From contig JARNMJ010000009.1 of assembly GCA_029432795.1 (NCBI GenBank), forward strand, positions 1-64,000: a stretch of 64,000 nucleotides of DNA, in the 5' to 3' direction. Below, piece by piece: positions 50,092 through 58,058 of the stretch. Made by a program: the position numbers and the translations under genes. The notes under the pieces were generated by a model. The model had not been told where the DNA came from, did not search any database, and was given only the letters and a program-made list of their open reading frames with translations. The DNA is from Pontiellaceae bacterium B12219. GTDB lineage: Bacteria; Verrucomicrobiota; Kiritimatiellia; Kiritimatiellales; Pontiellaceae. Position 1 is the first letter of the stretch; each line of letters begins with the position of its first letter.

Positions 50092-50271
50092 GTTTTTAAC
50101 ACTCCTGGTAGTATTTATCGGTTATCGGAAGATCCGCACTTGTCCGCCTTTTTTCGGATAACCATTTAAAAAGCCCGCTTTCGCAAGGAGGCTTATTGAA
50201 GCGGGGAAATTAGGGAAAGGGGATTGCCGCGTCAAGCCATCACGAAATGTAATGGCCAACTCCGAAACCTT

Positions 50272-50286
50272 TTCCAACCCTTGGAA
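50272..50286. repeat. Dispersed palindrome copy in a promoter region
   Basis: TTCCAACCCTTGGAA, 20 bases upstream of the -35 box at 50306. Confidence 0.85.
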
Positions 50287-50305
50287 AGTTTTTTGCGGTT
50301 GGGGG

Positions 50306-50334
50306 TGGACAAGGTGTAAGGGCGGCTATATAAG
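50306..50334 (+). promoter_or_regulatory. Sigma-70-type promoter of the 82-residue gene
   Basis: TGGACA at 50306-50311 and TATAAG at 50329-50334 with exactly 17 bases between; each box has five of six consensus bases. Confidence 0.65.
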
Positions 50335-50416
50335 ACCGGCCTTTTTACGGAATGTCCGTGTTCAGGAATTTTAATTCCGCGGATTTTTCAAAGGTACAAC
50401 ATAGAAGGAGAATCAC

Positions 50417-50665
50417 ATGTTCCTCGAAGTATATGCAGTCAATCTGAATAACTACAGCGAAGATACAGAAGTCTCTAAGGTTCCGGAAAACCGCCGATTG
50501 GTGGAAATGACCGGTGCCCGCATCCGCTATTCGGATAAGTTTCCGGATCGCGCTGAAATCATTCTCGCGAATGATGAAATTCTGCTGGCCGCCGGAAGTT
50601 ATGATGATCTCGTTGGCCGAATCGAAGCCACGGATAATTATAAAATTGCCCGCGTAGACGGCTAG
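50417..50665 (+). CDS. Small protein of unknown function, 82 residues
   Basis: An acidic soluble protein beginning MFLEVYAVNLNNYSEDTEVS, with mixed alpha/beta character and no Cys or His clusters. GAAGGAGA precedes the ATG by about six bases, and the gene has its own promoter and terminator, so it is a well-formed monocistronic unit. I do not recognise a family. Confidence 0.75.
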   Translation: MFLEVYAVNLNNYSEDTEVSKVPENRRLVEMTGARIRYSDKFPDRAEIILANDEILLAAGSYDDLVGRIEATDNYKIARVDG

Positions 50666-50690
50666 TTTTTCCACCAGAGCAAATGAATGA

Positions 50691-50719
50691 GGTCAGCCCG
50701 GCAGGGCTGGCCTTTTTTT
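50691..50719 (+). terminator. Terminator of the 82-residue gene
   Basis: Stem GGTCAGCCC/GGGCTGGCC (one G-T pair) followed by seven T residues, 25 bases after the stop. Confidence 0.9.
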
Positions 50720-50954
50720 GTCTGAGATGATTTTATACGGTTTTTTTTCGACCGGTGTTTAAGTGTGGAACCTGAATCGCACTGCGTTATGCCGTCTTAG
50801 GTGACAGGGAGTGAGCGGGGGTAATATGGGGTGTTGATATTCAGTTTTTCCTTATTCCTGAGAGAAAGAGTACTGAGCAGATGGGCCGGAAGGTGCCGCC
50901 TGCTCAATCAGTCCGGCTCTGCAATCCTGAACCTATGCGTCTTTGCGAGGTGCC
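50720..50954. other. Gene-free stretch between convergent genes
   Basis: No credible frame is seen. The part at about 50870-50945 can fold (GAGCAG...CTGCTC arms around 50876-50906) and could be an RNA, but nothing known was recognised. Confidence 0.3.
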
Positions 50955-51188
50955 CTAATTGTTTTTAAACAGGGAGAATATCCGGGTAAAACGGTGTTGT
51001 GATCTGCGGGCCATATAATCGAGCTGGAGGGGATAACTGGACTGGAAGGGAACCGTGCGGCGGCCTTGTTCGGCTTCGCGGTATTTCAGATTTCTGGAGT
51101 TTTGGAGGGTATTGCGTTCGCCAAAATAGGCCTCCAGACAGTGGTGGAGGGCGTTGTAGGTGGTCTCGTGGTGTTTAACGGCTCTCAT
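50955..51188 (-). CDS. Small basic protein downstream of lexA, unknown
   Basis: A 77-residue protein beginning MRAVKHHETTYNALHHCLE, with GGAGA about seven bases before the ATG. It is rich in Arg, His and aromatic residues and ends with FSLFKNN. It starts 20 bases after the lexA stop, so it is probably co-transcribed and thus SOS-inducible. I know no family; a longer in-frame start inside lexA lacks support. Confidence 0.6.
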   Translation of the reverse strand: MRAVKHHETTYNALHHCLEAYFGERNTLQNSRNLKYREAEQGRRTVPFQSSYPLQLDYMARRSQHRFTRIFSLFKNN

Positions 51189-51207
51189 GGTTTTCTCCTT
51201 ATAAAAA

Positions 51208-51798
51208 TCAGGTGTTGTATTTCCGGATGACTGCGTTGACGACGCCGCCGATGGAAAAGGAGCGCTCGGGGCGCATTCGGCTGAAGTTTGCGTTGGCGGG
51301 ATCGAGGTAGATGCCGTCAGCATCTCTTCCGAAATATTTCAGCGTCCATTCGCCGTCGATATGCGCCACAACGATATCGTTTTGCTTTGGGATGCGATCT
51401 TTTTCCACCAGCACGAGATCTCCGGGCTGGATGCCGGCCTCAATCATGGATTCTCCGTTGACCGTCAGCAGAAAGGTGGCTTCCGGTCGGCGAACCAGAT
51501 ATTTATCCATATTAATGGTATCGACCAATTCCTCCTCGGCCGGTGAAGGGAAACCGGCCTGGATGGATCCGAGCAGTTTGGTGGAGCCGGTGATTTTCTG
51601 GGTAAACTGAATGCTGTTATTGCTGCCGCGTTCGAGGTAGCCGAGGTCCATTAGTTTGTTGATCGGGCCGTAGACCGCATTTTTGGATTTATAGCCGAAC
51701 AGCTCTGCCATTTCAGCGTAGCTCGGTGCGCGCCCTTCTGCTTCGTAGAAGGAGCGGAGTTGATCAATTTTTTCAGTTAGATTTATTTTTCGCGGCAT
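51208..51798 (-). CDS. lexA: SOS repressor LexA
   Basis: A repressor of about 196 residues. The N-terminal winged helix (about 1-65: TEKIDQLRSFYEAEGRAPSYAEMAELFGYKSKNAVYGPINKL) precedes the autocleavage domain with the scissile Ala-Gly in GSIQAGFPSPAE, catalytic Ser in NGESMIEAGI and Lys in WTLKYF. The ATG at 51798 (MPRKINL) fits the family; the first in-frame codon at 51840 lies in repeat words. A perfect SOS palindrome lies upstream, so it is autoregulated. Divergence from consensus LexA in the recognition helix is moderate. Confidence 0.92.
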   Translation of the reverse strand: MPRKINLTEKIDQLRSFYEAEGRAPSYAEMAELFGYKSKNAVYGPINKLMDLGYLERGSNNSIQFTQKITGSTKLLGSIQAGFPSPAEEELVDTINMDKYLVRRPEATFLLTVNGESMIEAGIQPGDLVLVEKDRIPKQNDIVVAHIDGEWTLKYFGRDADGIYLDPANANFSRMRPERSFSIGGVVNAVIRKYNT

Positions 51799-51849
51799 GG
51801 GTCCGTAATTCGTAACGAGTGATGCGTAATTTATTTCCAATGTCTGGAA
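51799..51849. repeat. CGTAAT word run followed by a dispersed palindrome copy
   Basis: CCGTAATTCGTAACGAGTGATGCGTAATTT-type words (51803-51833) lie directly upstream of lexA, followed by TTCCAATGTCTGGAA (51835-51849). Here both element classes abut. Confidence 0.7.
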
Positions 51850-51858
51850 AAGGTATAA

Positions 51859-51874
51859 CTGTACGATCGTACAG
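51859..51874 (-). promoter_or_regulatory. SOS box (LexA operator)
   Basis: CTGTACGATCGTACAG, a perfect 16-base palindrome with the CTGT-N8-ACAG form of the E. coli-type SOS box, about 60 bases upstream of the lexA start. Confidence 0.85.
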
Positions 51875-51925
51875 CAACAAGGCTAAAAAGCTACCAATGG
51901 CTGGAATGTGCGATTTTGTTAAGGT

Positions 51926-53242
51926 TTAACCCTGTTTTCTCTTGGGGTTGTTGCGGACGTTTTTCCGTGGACCGGTTGCTTTGGTATGGAGTTTTTTGGC
52001 TGCGCCGGGGGCGAGGCGCCAGGTGGTCTGCTCGCGGATTTTGCTGACGTGTTTCTTTTTGTCGGGGGTGTGTTTTGATTTTACGTTGCCGGAATAGGTG
52101 GCCACCTGTTCGCTGTGGAAGGGGTGGTCCTCGATGATGTCGAGGTCTTCGCCGAGGTGGGTGATGATGTCGCGCAGGTAGCCTTTTTCGGTGGGATCGC
52201 AGAAGCTGATGGCGATGCCGGAAGCACCGGCGCGGGCGGTGCGGCCGATGCGGTGCACGAAGGTTTCGGTTTCGTTCGGCAGATCGAAATTAATAATGTG
52301 GGAGATGTTTTCGATATCGATGCCTCGGGCGGCGAGATCGGTGGCAATCAGGATCGGGGTTTCGCCGGATTTGAAGGCTTCGAGGAGGTCCTGCCGGTGA
52401 CTTTGCTCTTTTTCGCCGTGCAGGACATCAACAGGGAGATCCTGTTTTTTCATGCTTTCGGTCAGGCGGTCGGCCCCGCGGCGGGTGCGGCAGAAGATGA
52501 GTACCCGTTCATATTCCAGCCGTTGGAGAATCCAGCTGAGAAGGACGTTTTTATTGTTTTTTTCCACATAGTAGAGTTGTTTGGTGATGTTTTCTGCGGC
52601 CGCCGAGGCGGGATCGGATGAAATATGCATCGGTTTGCGAAGAATGCCGGTGGCGAGGGATAGGGCTTCGCGGGGCATGGTGGCGGAAAAGAAGAGGGCC
52701 TGCCGGGTTTGCGGCAGCATCGGGGCAATTTTGCGGATGTCGGGTGCAAAGCCCATATCCAGCATGCGATCGGCTTCATCGACCACAAATACTTCAACCT
52801 GGTCCAGGCTGAGCGCCTTTCGTTCGATCAGGTCGAGCATACGTCCGGGGGTGGCAATGAGAATGTCGACACCTTCGCGCAGGGTCATAATCTGATTTTC
52901 ATATTCGGTGCCGCCGTGAACAAGCAGGGTGGTCAGTTCGGTGTGGGCCGCAAACATTTTAATGGTTGATGCCAGTTGGATGGCCAGCTCGCGGGTGGGA
53001 GACAGGATGAGGGAGCGCGCGCGAATTTCACGCGTAGCAGTCCATGAATCTTCCAGTCGCTGGATAAGGGGCAGGGCGAAGGCCGCGGTCTTGCCGGTTC
53101 CGGTGCGGGCGCAGCCGATGATGTCGCGTCCGGTTCCAATGGCTGGAATGGCTTCGGCCTGGATCGGGGTTGGTTTTTTAAAGCCGCAGTCAGAGATGGC
53201 GCGGAGAATTTTGTCGTTTTGAATGAGGTCTGAAAATTGCAT
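51926..53242 (-). CDS. DEAD-box RNA helicase, RhlE-like
   Basis: An ATP-dependent RNA helicase of about 438 residues. Motifs in order are Q (GFKKPTPIQAEAIP), I (ARTGTGKT), Ia (PTRELA), Ib (TPGRMLD), II (DEAD), III (SAT), V (TDLAARGIDI) and VI (HRIGRTARAG); a basic tail of about 70 residues follows, as in RhlE and SrmB. The start at 53242 (MQFSDLI) fits the family; the longer frame up to 53455 runs through repeat words. A likely role is ribosome assembly or RNA turnover. Palindrome copy at 53134-53148. Confidence 0.92.
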   Translation of the reverse strand: MQFSDLIQNDKILRAISDCGFKKPTPIQAEAIPAIGTGRDIIGCARTGTGKTAAFALPLIQRLEDSWTATREIRARSLILSPTRELAIQLASTIKMFAAHTELTTLLVHGGTEYENQIMTLREGVDILIATPGRMLDLIERKALSLDQVEVFVVDEADRMLDMGFAPDIRKIAPMLPQTRQALFFSATMPREALSLATGILRKPMHISSDPASAAAENITKQLYYVEKNNKNVLLSWILQRLEYERVLIFCRTRRGADRLTESMKKQDLPVDVLHGEKEQSHRQDLLEAFKSGETPILIATDLAARGIDIENISHIINFDLPNETETFVHRIGRTARAGASGIAISFCDPTEKGYLRDIITHLGEDLDIIEDHPFHSEQVATYSGNVKSKHTPDKKKHVSKIREQTTWRLAPGAAKKLHTKATGPRKNVRNNPKRKQG

Positions 53243-53264
53243 GCGGGGAACGTAGCGTGGAAAC

Positions 53265-53290
53265 GTGAAACTTGAAACTTGAAACTTGAA
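53265..53290. repeat. CTTGAAA tandem words
   Basis: Three consecutive units of CTTGAAA/CTTGAA after GTGAAA, between the divergent helicase and yceD genes. No inverted arm is seen. Confidence 0.65.
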
Positions 53291-53338
53291 TCCATTCCGA
53301 CTCACTATTCTCGAACTAAGCGACAGGCAGGAGTGGTT

Positions 53339-53800
53339 ATGAAGATATTGGTGGCACGAATTCCGGAAGAAGGTTCCAACTATGAGGGCGATGAGCCGGG
53401 ATCGATCATTCAGGCGGAGCAGGAGCAGTTTCTTCAAAATCCGAGGGATGTGCACTATACGCTGTATGTTCAGCGGGTTTCGGATGAACTGGTGGTTAGG
53501 GGAGCATTGGATGTGGATGTGGATCTGCAGTGCGCAAGATGTTCTGAATTTTTCTCGACAACGGTAAGCGTATCCGATTTTCTACGCGCTTATCCCGCCC
53601 CAGATGGCACCGATTCGGTGGATATTACGGATGATTTGCGGGAGGAAATTCTGCTGCATGTGCCGGGTTTTCCGGTTTGCAGTGAAGAATGTGAAGGGGT
53701 TTGTCCCCAGTGTGGAGTCGATTTAAATAAGGGCTCCTGCGAATGTAAGAAAGAAGATGGACCAACGGCCTGGTCGGCGTTGGACGGATTGAATTTATAG
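53339..53800 (+). CDS. yceD: DUF177/YceD family protein
   Basis: A protein of about 153 residues with the family's C-terminal cysteine pattern: CARCSEFF, then CSEECEGVCPQCGVDLNKGSC, and the final WSALDGL. YceD helps 23S rRNA accumulate, and its gene nearly always precedes rpmF, as here. CAGGAG lies before the ATG at 53339; the longer in-frame start at 53279 lies in repeat words. Confidence 0.88.
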   Translation: MKILVARIPEEGSNYEGDEPGSIIQAEQEQFLQNPRDVHYTLYVQRVSDELVVRGALDVDVDLQCARCSEFFSTTVSVSDFLRAYPAPDGTDSVDITDDLREEILLHVPGFPVCSEECEGVCPQCGVDLNKGSCECKKEDGPTAWSALDGLNL

Positions 53801-53818
53801 CACGTAAGGAGGATTGCG

Positions 53819-54007
53819 ATGGCAGTTCCAAAAAGAAAAACTTCGAAGAGTAAAACCGCAAGCCGCAAGGCTCAGAACACCAAGAAGCCAATTGCCCGCG
53901 CTTCTTCCTGCTCCCAGTGTGGAGCCCCGGCTCAGCCGCATCATGCGTGCAAGAGCTGTGGATACTACAACGGACGCCAGGTGCTCACGGTCGCTACTGA
54001 AGAGTAG
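53819..54007 (+). CDS. rpmF: 50S ribosomal protein L32
   Basis: A 62-residue zinc-ribbon ribosomal protein: MAVPKRKTSKSKTASRKAQ at the start, then CSQCGAPAQPHHACKSCGYY with the C-x2-C ... C-x2-C zinc site. AAGGAGG precedes the ATG. The order yceD-rpmF-plsX is widely conserved. Confidence 0.96.
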   Translation: MAVPKRKTSKSKTASRKAQNTKKPIARASSCSQCGAPAQPHHACKSCGYYNGRQVLTVATEE

Positions 54008-54012
54008 AAACC

Positions 54013-55023
54013 ATGCGTATCTCAATAGATGCGATGGGGGGCGATTTCGCCCCTCAGGAAATTGTTGCCGGAACGCTCCAGGCTGCTGAAAAACTTCAGG
54101 GTCTGGAAAAACTTTTTCTGGTAGGCGACGAAACCGCGATTAAAGCTGAACTTGCAAAACACAAGGGACCGGTTCCTTCGTGTATTGAAATTGTTCATTG
54201 CACGGAAGTGGTTGGAATGGGGGAGTCTCCGGCTGTGGCTATTCGCCGCAAAAAGGATTCTTCTATTACCCGTTCTGTCATGCTTGTGAAAGATGGGTTG
54301 GCTGATGCGGTCTTTTCTGCTGGAAACACCGGAGCAGCTGTTGCGGCTGCAACGTTGAAGCTTCGCACTTTGAAGGGGGTGGATCGCCCGGCTATCGCCG
54401 CGCTTCTGCCGACGCCTGATAAACCGTTTCTTTTGCTCGATGCCGGTGCAAACCCGGACAGCACGCCGGAAATGATTCAGCAGTACGCGGTGATGGGCAG
54501 CATTTATTCCCGCGAAATTCTCGGGGTGAAAAGTCCTAAAGTCGGCCTGCTCAGCATCGGTGAAGAGGCTGCCAAGGGAAATGAGACCACCAAGAAAACC
54601 TTTGGTTTGCTTGAAAAGACGCCGATTAACTTTATCGGGAACGTTGAAAGTCGGGATCTTTACGGCGGCAAGGTCAGCGTGGCGGTCTGCGATGGTTTCG
54701 TTGGAAATGTGGTGCTGAAGACCAGCGAAGCGGTGGCCAGCATGATTTCCGGATGGCTGAAGATGATGTTTAAAAAGAATATCGTTCGCATTCTGGGCTA
54801 CTTTTTTTCCCGTGGTGTTTTTAAAGAAATGCGGTCGCATGCCGATCCGTCCAGTACCGGTGGGGCACCGCTGTTGGGTGCAAACGGGATTGTAATTATC
54901 GGCCATGGCTCTTCAAACGCTTTTGCTACCTTTAATGGAATCCGTGTGGCATCGGAGGCAATTGATCACGACCTAAACCATTTGATTGAAGCTGAACTTC
55001 AGCGTATAAATCTCGAAACGTAG
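54013..55023 (+). CDS. plsX: Phosphate acyltransferase PlsX
   Basis: A 336-residue enzyme that converts acyl-ACP to acyl-phosphate for phospholipid synthesis. Family blocks are RISIDAMGGDFAPQEIVAG at the N-terminus, FSAGNTGAAVAAA, LLDAGANPD, SIGEEAAKGNE and AVCDGFVGNVVLKTSEA. It begins five bases after rpmF. A shortened palindrome-like sequence at about 54092-54105 encodes Gln-Gly-Leu-Glu. Confidence 0.95.
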   Translation: MRISIDAMGGDFAPQEIVAGTLQAAEKLQGLEKLFLVGDETAIKAELAKHKGPVPSCIEIVHCTEVVGMGESPAVAIRRKKDSSITRSVMLVKDGLADAVFSAGNTGAAVAAATLKLRTLKGVDRPAIAALLPTPDKPFLLLDAGANPDSTPEMIQQYAVMGSIYSREILGVKSPKVGLLSIGEEAAKGNETTKKTFGLLEKTPINFIGNVESRDLYGGKVSVAVCDGFVGNVVLKTSEAVASMISGWLKMMFKKNIVRILGYFFSRGVFKEMRSHADPSSTGGAPLLGANGIVIIGHGSSNAFATFNGIRVASEAIDHDLNHLIEAELQRINLET

Positions 55024-55043
55024 TAATTTCACGGAACGCTTGC

Positions 55044-56036
55044 ATGGAACCGATACGGAAAGTTTCAATCATTGGAACAGGATCTTACGTGCCCGAAAAG
55101 GTACTGACCAATAAAGATCTTGAAAGCATTGTCGATACAACCGACGAGTGGATTTATTCCCGAACCGGTATGCGAGAACGGCATATTGCTGCTGCCGATC
55201 AGGCAGCATCAGATCTGGGAGCGGAGGCGGCTAGAAAAGCGATTGATGATGCCGGAATTTCTGCGGAAGACGTGGATCTGATTATTGTCGCCACCCTTTC
55301 TCCCGATATGTTTTTCCCGAGCACGGCCTGTTTTGTGCAGGAAAAAATCGGTGCCAAAAATGCCTTTTGCTACGATTTAGGAGCTGCCTGCTCCGGATTT
55401 CTTTATGCCATGGACACCGCACGGGCACAGATCGCCTGCGGCGCGGTTGAAACGGTTCTGGTTATCGGAACCGAAAAGATGAGCACGTTCATCGATTGGG
55501 AAGATCGAAGCACCTGCATTCTTTTCGGGGATGGGGCCGGGGCAGTTGTCTTGCAGGCCGGCGGTGAAGGCCGCGGCGTGATGCAGTCGGTGATGGGTTC
55601 CGACGGTTCCCTGGCTCACCTGCTTTCCACACCGGGCGGCGGAAGCCGTAATCCCATTTCGCATGAAATGATTGATCAGAAGCAGCACTTCCTGAAAATG
55701 GAGGGTCGCGATGTGTTCAAACATGCTGTGAAACGCATGGGCGACACCGTTCTTCAGGCATTGGAAAAGAACGGTATCTCATCGGATGAGGTGGGCTGTT
55801 TTATTCCGCATCAGGCGAATATACGCATTATTGATGCAATTTCCAAGCGGCTTGGCGTGGCCGATCGCATGTATTCCAATGTTGAAAAATATGCAAATAC
55901 ATCTTCGGCAGCTCTGGCTATTGCGCTGGACGAGGCCGTTAAGGATGGAACAATTTCTAAAGGCGATCTGGTGGTGCTGACCGTGTTTGGCGGCGGTTTT
56001 ACCTGGGGCGCTAATGTTTTGGAGTGGGGTAAATAA
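55044..56036 (+). CDS. fabH: 3-oxoacyl-ACP synthase III FabH
   Basis: A 330-residue ketosynthase that starts fatty acid synthesis from acetyl-CoA and malonyl-ACP. Catalytic residues: Cys in DLGAACSGFLYAM, His in IPHQANIRI and Asn in YANTSSAAL. The stop overlaps the fabD start by one base (TAATG). A one-mismatch palindrome copy (55063-55077) coincides with the conserved SIIGTGSYVPE codons, probably natural. Confidence 0.96.
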   Translation: MEPIRKVSIIGTGSYVPEKVLTNKDLESIVDTTDEWIYSRTGMRERHIAAADQAASDLGAEAARKAIDDAGISAEDVDLIIVATLSPDMFFPSTACFVQEKIGAKNAFCYDLGAACSGFLYAMDTARAQIACGAVETVLVIGTEKMSTFIDWEDRSTCILFGDGAGAVVLQAGGEGRGVMQSVMGSDGSLAHLLSTPGGGSRNPISHEMIDQKQHFLKMEGRDVFKHAVKRMGDTVLQALEKNGISSDEVGCFIPHQANIRIIDAISKRLGVADRMYSNVEKYANTSSAALAIALDEAVKDGTISKGDLVVLTVFGGGFTWGANVLEWGK

Positions 56037-56935
56037 TGAAAAGAGCAATCGTATTTCCCGGTCAGGGTTCGCAAGTGGTTGGAATGGGGAAGGATTTGGC
56101 GGATGCCATTCCGGAATGCAAAGCCCTCTTTGATCAGGCCAATGAGATTCTGGGTTATGATTTGACGTCGATCTGTTTTGAAGGTCCGCAGGAAGAACTG
56201 AATAAATCCAATCATGCTCAGCTCGGTATTTTTGTGGCCAGCGCGGCCGCATTTCAGGCATTGAAACTGAAACAGCCCGACTTTGAATTCGATGTGTTGG
56301 CTGGGCATAGTCTCGGCGAATGGACTGCGCTTTATGTGGCCGGTGTTGTGAGTTTCGAGGATACAATTAAAATTTTAAAAGCCCGCGGTGAGTTTATGCA
56401 GGCCGCCTGCGAAGAAAATCCGGGCGCCATGCTGGCGGTGATGAATCTTGATGGCGATAAGCTGGTTGAAATCGCTGCGGAAGCCGGATGTTATGTGGCG
56501 AACTTTAACTCGCTGTCCCAGACGGTTCTTTCCGGTACGGCCGAATCGATTGATAAGGCGGAAGTGCTTTGTAAAGAGGCCGGAGCGAAGCGCGCAATTC
56601 GTCTGCCGGTGGCGGGAGCGTTTCATTCTCCGCTAATGCAGCCTGCTGCAGATAAAATGAATGATTTTCTGGCTGATATCAGGTTGGGAGCATCGAATAA
56701 ACCGGTGCTTTCCAATGTGACTGCTGAAGTCCATGCTGATGCCGCTGTCCAGAGCAATATGGTTAAACAGATTACCTCCTCAGTACAGTGGGTGGCTTCG
56801 GTTCAGAAGCTGGCCGCCGATGGAGTTGAGGAAATTGTTGAATGCGGTCCGGGTAAGGTCCTTGCAGGTCTTATAAAGCGTATTGACAAGGCCGTTGGAG
56901 TTCGTAACATCGGACTGCTTACGGATCTCGATTAA
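56036..56935 (+). CDS. fabD: Malonyl-CoA:ACP transacylase FabD
   Basis: A 299-residue enzyme that loads malonyl groups on ACP. The N-terminal FPGQGSQVVGMGK, the nucleophile motif GHSLGEWTAL (catalytic Ser) and the GAFHSPLM His motif are all present. Translationally coupled to fabH through the overlapping stop and start. Confidence 0.96.
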   Translation: MKRAIVFPGQGSQVVGMGKDLADAIPECKALFDQANEILGYDLTSICFEGPQEELNKSNHAQLGIFVASAAAFQALKLKQPDFEFDVLAGHSLGEWTALYVAGVVSFEDTIKILKARGEFMQAACEENPGAMLAVMNLDGDKLVEIAAEAGCYVANFNSLSQTVLSGTAESIDKAEVLCKEAGAKRAIRLPVAGAFHSPLMQPAADKMNDFLADIRLGASNKPVLSNVTAEVHADAAVQSNMVKQITSSVQWVASVQKLAADGVEEIVECGPGKVLAGLIKRIDKAVGVRNIGLLTDLD

Positions 56936-56952
56936 TTAATTAGAGGAACGAC

Positions 56953-57696
56953 ATGTTTGAATTGAACGATAGAGTCGCCATGATTACCGGTGCCGCACGC
57001 GGTCTCGGGCAGGCAATTGCCGTGAAGCTTGCTGAAGCCGGTGCTGATATTGCACTGTGCGATCTCGATGCCGCATGGCTGGAAGAAACCGCCGGCAAGG
57101 TCAAGGCGCTCGGCCGCAGGGTTGAATGCTACGGCGTAAATGTGGCTGATGGCGAAAGTGTGACTGTAGGTGTAAAAGCCATCACAAAAGATTTCGGTAA
57201 GATTGATGTACTGGTGAATAATGCCGGCATTACCAAGGATGGATTGCTCATGAGAATGAGTGAGGACGACTGGGATGCGGTGCTGGATGTGAATCTCAAA
57301 GGTGTATTCCTGTGCACGAAAGCTGCTATGCGCGGCATGATGAAGCAGCGCTCCGGTACGATTGTAAATATTGCTTCGGTTATCGGGCTGATGGGTAATG
57401 CCGGTCAGGCCAACTACGCCGCCTCCAAGGGGGGGGTGATTTCTTTCAGCAAGACGGTGGCAAAGGAGCTGGCTTCCCGCAACGTTCGCTGCAATGCCGT
57501 TGCGCCGGGATTCATTCGGACTGCAATGACCGATAAACTGGACGAAGACGTTCAGAACAAGATGAAAGAGCTGATTCCGTTGAGCCGTTTTGGTGAACCG
57601 GAAGATGTCGCGAATGTTGTATTGTTTTTGGCAAGTGATGCTTCCGCATATGTTACAGGGCAAGTCCTCTCGACATGCGGCGGCATGGTAATGTAA
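56953..57696 (+). CDS. fabG: 3-oxoacyl-ACP reductase FabG
   Basis: A 247-residue NADPH-dependent short-chain reductase. The cofactor motif is [12 protein letters not shown], with NNAG in [14 protein letters not shown], and the Ser-Tyr-Lys catalytic residues in [34 protein letters not shown] precedes the start. Confidence 0.96.
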   Translation: MFELNDRVAMITGAARGLGQAIAVKLAEAGADIALCDLDAAWLEETAGKVKALGRRVECYGVNVADGESVTVGVKAITKDFGKIDVLVNNAGITKDGLLMRMSEDDWDAVLDVNLKGVFLCTKAAMRGMMKQRSGTIVNIASVIGLMGNAGQANYAASKGGVISFSKTVAKELASRNVRCNAVAPGFIRTAMTDKLDEDVQNKMKELIPLSRFGEPEDVANVVLFLASDASAYVTGQVLSTCGGMVM

Positions 57697-57734
57697 GTTT
57701 ATTAAGTGTAAACCTAGTATAAAGGAGATAGAAC

Positions 57735-57971
57735 ATGGCACTTGAAGATAAAGTAAAAGATATCATCGTTGAACAGCTTGGTGTTAATGCCGATCAGGTA
57801 ACGACTGAAGCATCTTTCATTGAAGACCTCGGCGCAGACTCACTCGATACCGTCGAGCTGGTTATGGCTTTTGAAGAAGAATTCGGTGCTGAAATTCCGG
57901 ACGAAGATGCTGAAAAGCTGACTTCCGTTGGCGGCGTTATCAGCTACCTGAAGGAAAAAGGTTTCGAGTAA
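57735..57971 (+). CDS. acpP: Acyl carrier protein
   Basis: A 78-residue acidic carrier protein. The 4'-phosphopantetheine site is Ser36 in [22 protein letters not shown] lies eight bases upstream. A strong hairpin follows before fabF, which may set relative expression, since ACP is normally made in large excess. Confidence 0.97.
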   Translation: MALEDKVKDIIVEQLGVNADQVTTEASFIEDLGADSLDTVELVMAFEEEFGAEIPDEDAEKLTSVGGVISYLKEKGFE

Positions 57972-57991
57972 ACCGACTCGATAACTTTCTG

Positions 57992-58030
57992 AATGGCCGG
58001 AACTGCTTCAGCACGGGGCTTCCGGCCATT
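57992..58030 (+). other. Intercistronic hairpin between acpP and fabF
   Basis: A perfect 11-bp stem AATGGCCGGAA/TTCCGGCCATT with a 17-base loop starts 20 bases after acpP. There is no T-tract, so it is more likely an mRNA stabiliser or partial terminator than a full terminator. Confidence 0.65.
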
Positions 58031-58058
58031 TGAATATCAAGCAGAGCGAGGTGGCGCA

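Larger units (their letters stand above)
50092..50416. promoter_or_regulatory. Divergent purA / small-gene control region
   Basis: A 325-base gene-free region. Towards purA, two minus-strand hairpins are seen: CCCGCTT...AAGCGGG followed by CTTTTT (50170-50205; terminator-like, so possible attenuation) and GGTTATC...GATAACC (50123-50164). Towards the small gene lie a palindrome copy (50272-50286) and a good promoter (50306-50334). No known riboswitch was recognised. Confidence 0.5.

Noticed and set aside
50865-50945. Possible signal-recognition-particle or 6S-type RNA
   Set aside because: A GCCGGAAGG-like segment first suggested SRP RNA, but the conserved GGTCAGG...GGAAGGAAGCAG loop is not present.
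53265-53290. Possible CRISPR or tandem satellite at the CTTGAAA words
   Set aside because: Units are only seven bases without spacers and there are no cas genes nearby.
51926-53455. Longer start for the DEAD-box protein, adding 71 residues
   Set aside because: The extension is encoded by repeat words and the yceD upstream region; the family N-terminus begins at the ATG at 53242.
55063-55077. Palindrome copy at the start of fabH as an inserted element
   Set aside because: The codons encode the conserved SIIGTGSYVPE of FabH and one arm has a change, so the match is probably natural.
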